Source of the DNA: JAUWQU01 sp964605095
Lineage (GTDB): Bacteria; Planctomycetota; Phycisphaerae; SM23-33
Direction of reading: 5' to 3'
Assembly: GCA_964605095.1 (NCBI GenBank)
Contig: CAZSBS010000255.1
Coordinates: 1 to 6,967, forward strand
Length of the DNA: 6,967 nt
The translations under genes were made by a program, and so were the position numbers. The notes under the pieces are model-generated. The model was not told the origin of the DNA. It worked only from the letters and a program-made list of their open reading frames with translations, and ran no database searches. Shown one piece after another: positions 6,896 to 6,967 of the stretch. Position 1 is the stretch's first letter. Each line of letters begins with the position of its first letter.

Positions 6896-6967
6896 CTATT
6901 TTTGGGAGGCAGCCGGCTGGATCGCGGGCAGCACGTGGCGGTCGATGTAGGCCTTCTGGAACCTGTC
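6896..6967 (-). CDS. C-terminal end of an unidentified protein upstream of lepA (partial)
   Basis: An open frame enters from the right window edge and ends at TAG (6896-6898), giving 23 residues: RFQKAYIDRHVLPAIQPA lies after the first Asp and ASQK ends the protein. Third codon positions are mostly G or C (for example CAG AAG GCC TAC ATC GAC), as in the neighbouring genes. The stop lies 22 bases before the lepA ATG on the same strand. Both points suggest a real gene in one operon with lepA. A stretch this short could also be open by chance. I do not recognise the family; the signal peptidase gene lepB often precedes lepA elsewhere, but this tail gives no support for that. Confidence 0.5.
   Translation of the reverse strand, partial: DRFQKAYIDRHVLPAIQPAASQK

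Noticed and set aside
1..6967. A previously undescribed multi-gene system
   Set aside because: All full-length genes belong to well-known housekeeping families (GltB, HtrA, LepA) with unrelated roles and no shared operon. No cluster logic for a new system is visible.

Overview
The window is ordinary, GC-rich bacterial chromosome carrying conserved housekeeping genes and no plasmid, phage or transposase gene. The organism is probably a member of Planctomycetota or a related environmental lineage. That placement is an inference: it rests on the style of the intergenic repeats and of the DegP/HtrA protein, and no marker in the window proves it.

Layout from left to right. (1) Positions 1-2803, minus strand: the first 934 codons of the large subunit of glutamate synthase, cut by the left window edge inside its FMN domain. 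(2) Positions 2804-3209: a divergent intergenic region with several short palindromes, which must hold the promoters of the two genes pointing away from it. (3) Positions 3210-4781, plus strand: a complete 523-residue DegP/HtrA-type serine protease with an N-terminal export signal and two PDZ domains. (4) Positions 4782-5067: a convergent intergenic region made mostly of repeat-like sequence. It holds a 22-bp perfect inverted repeat built of 7-base units, and nested inside it a 26-bp imperfect hairpin. (5) Positions 5068-6873, minus strand: a complete 601-residue LepA (elongation factor 4). (6) Positions 6896-6967, minus strand: the last 23 codons of an unidentified gene ending 22 bases before lepA, so the two are probably co-transcribed.

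The genes do not form one pathway. They cover nitrogen assimilation (glutamate synthase), envelope protein quality control (HtrA) and translation (LepA). HtrA and LepA are both linked to stress in other bacteria, but nothing here shows joint regulation. I found no evidence of a previously undescribed system. The part most worth a second look is the nested inverted-repeat region between htrA and lepA, which looks like a composite of small dispersed repeats or a miniature non-coding element.
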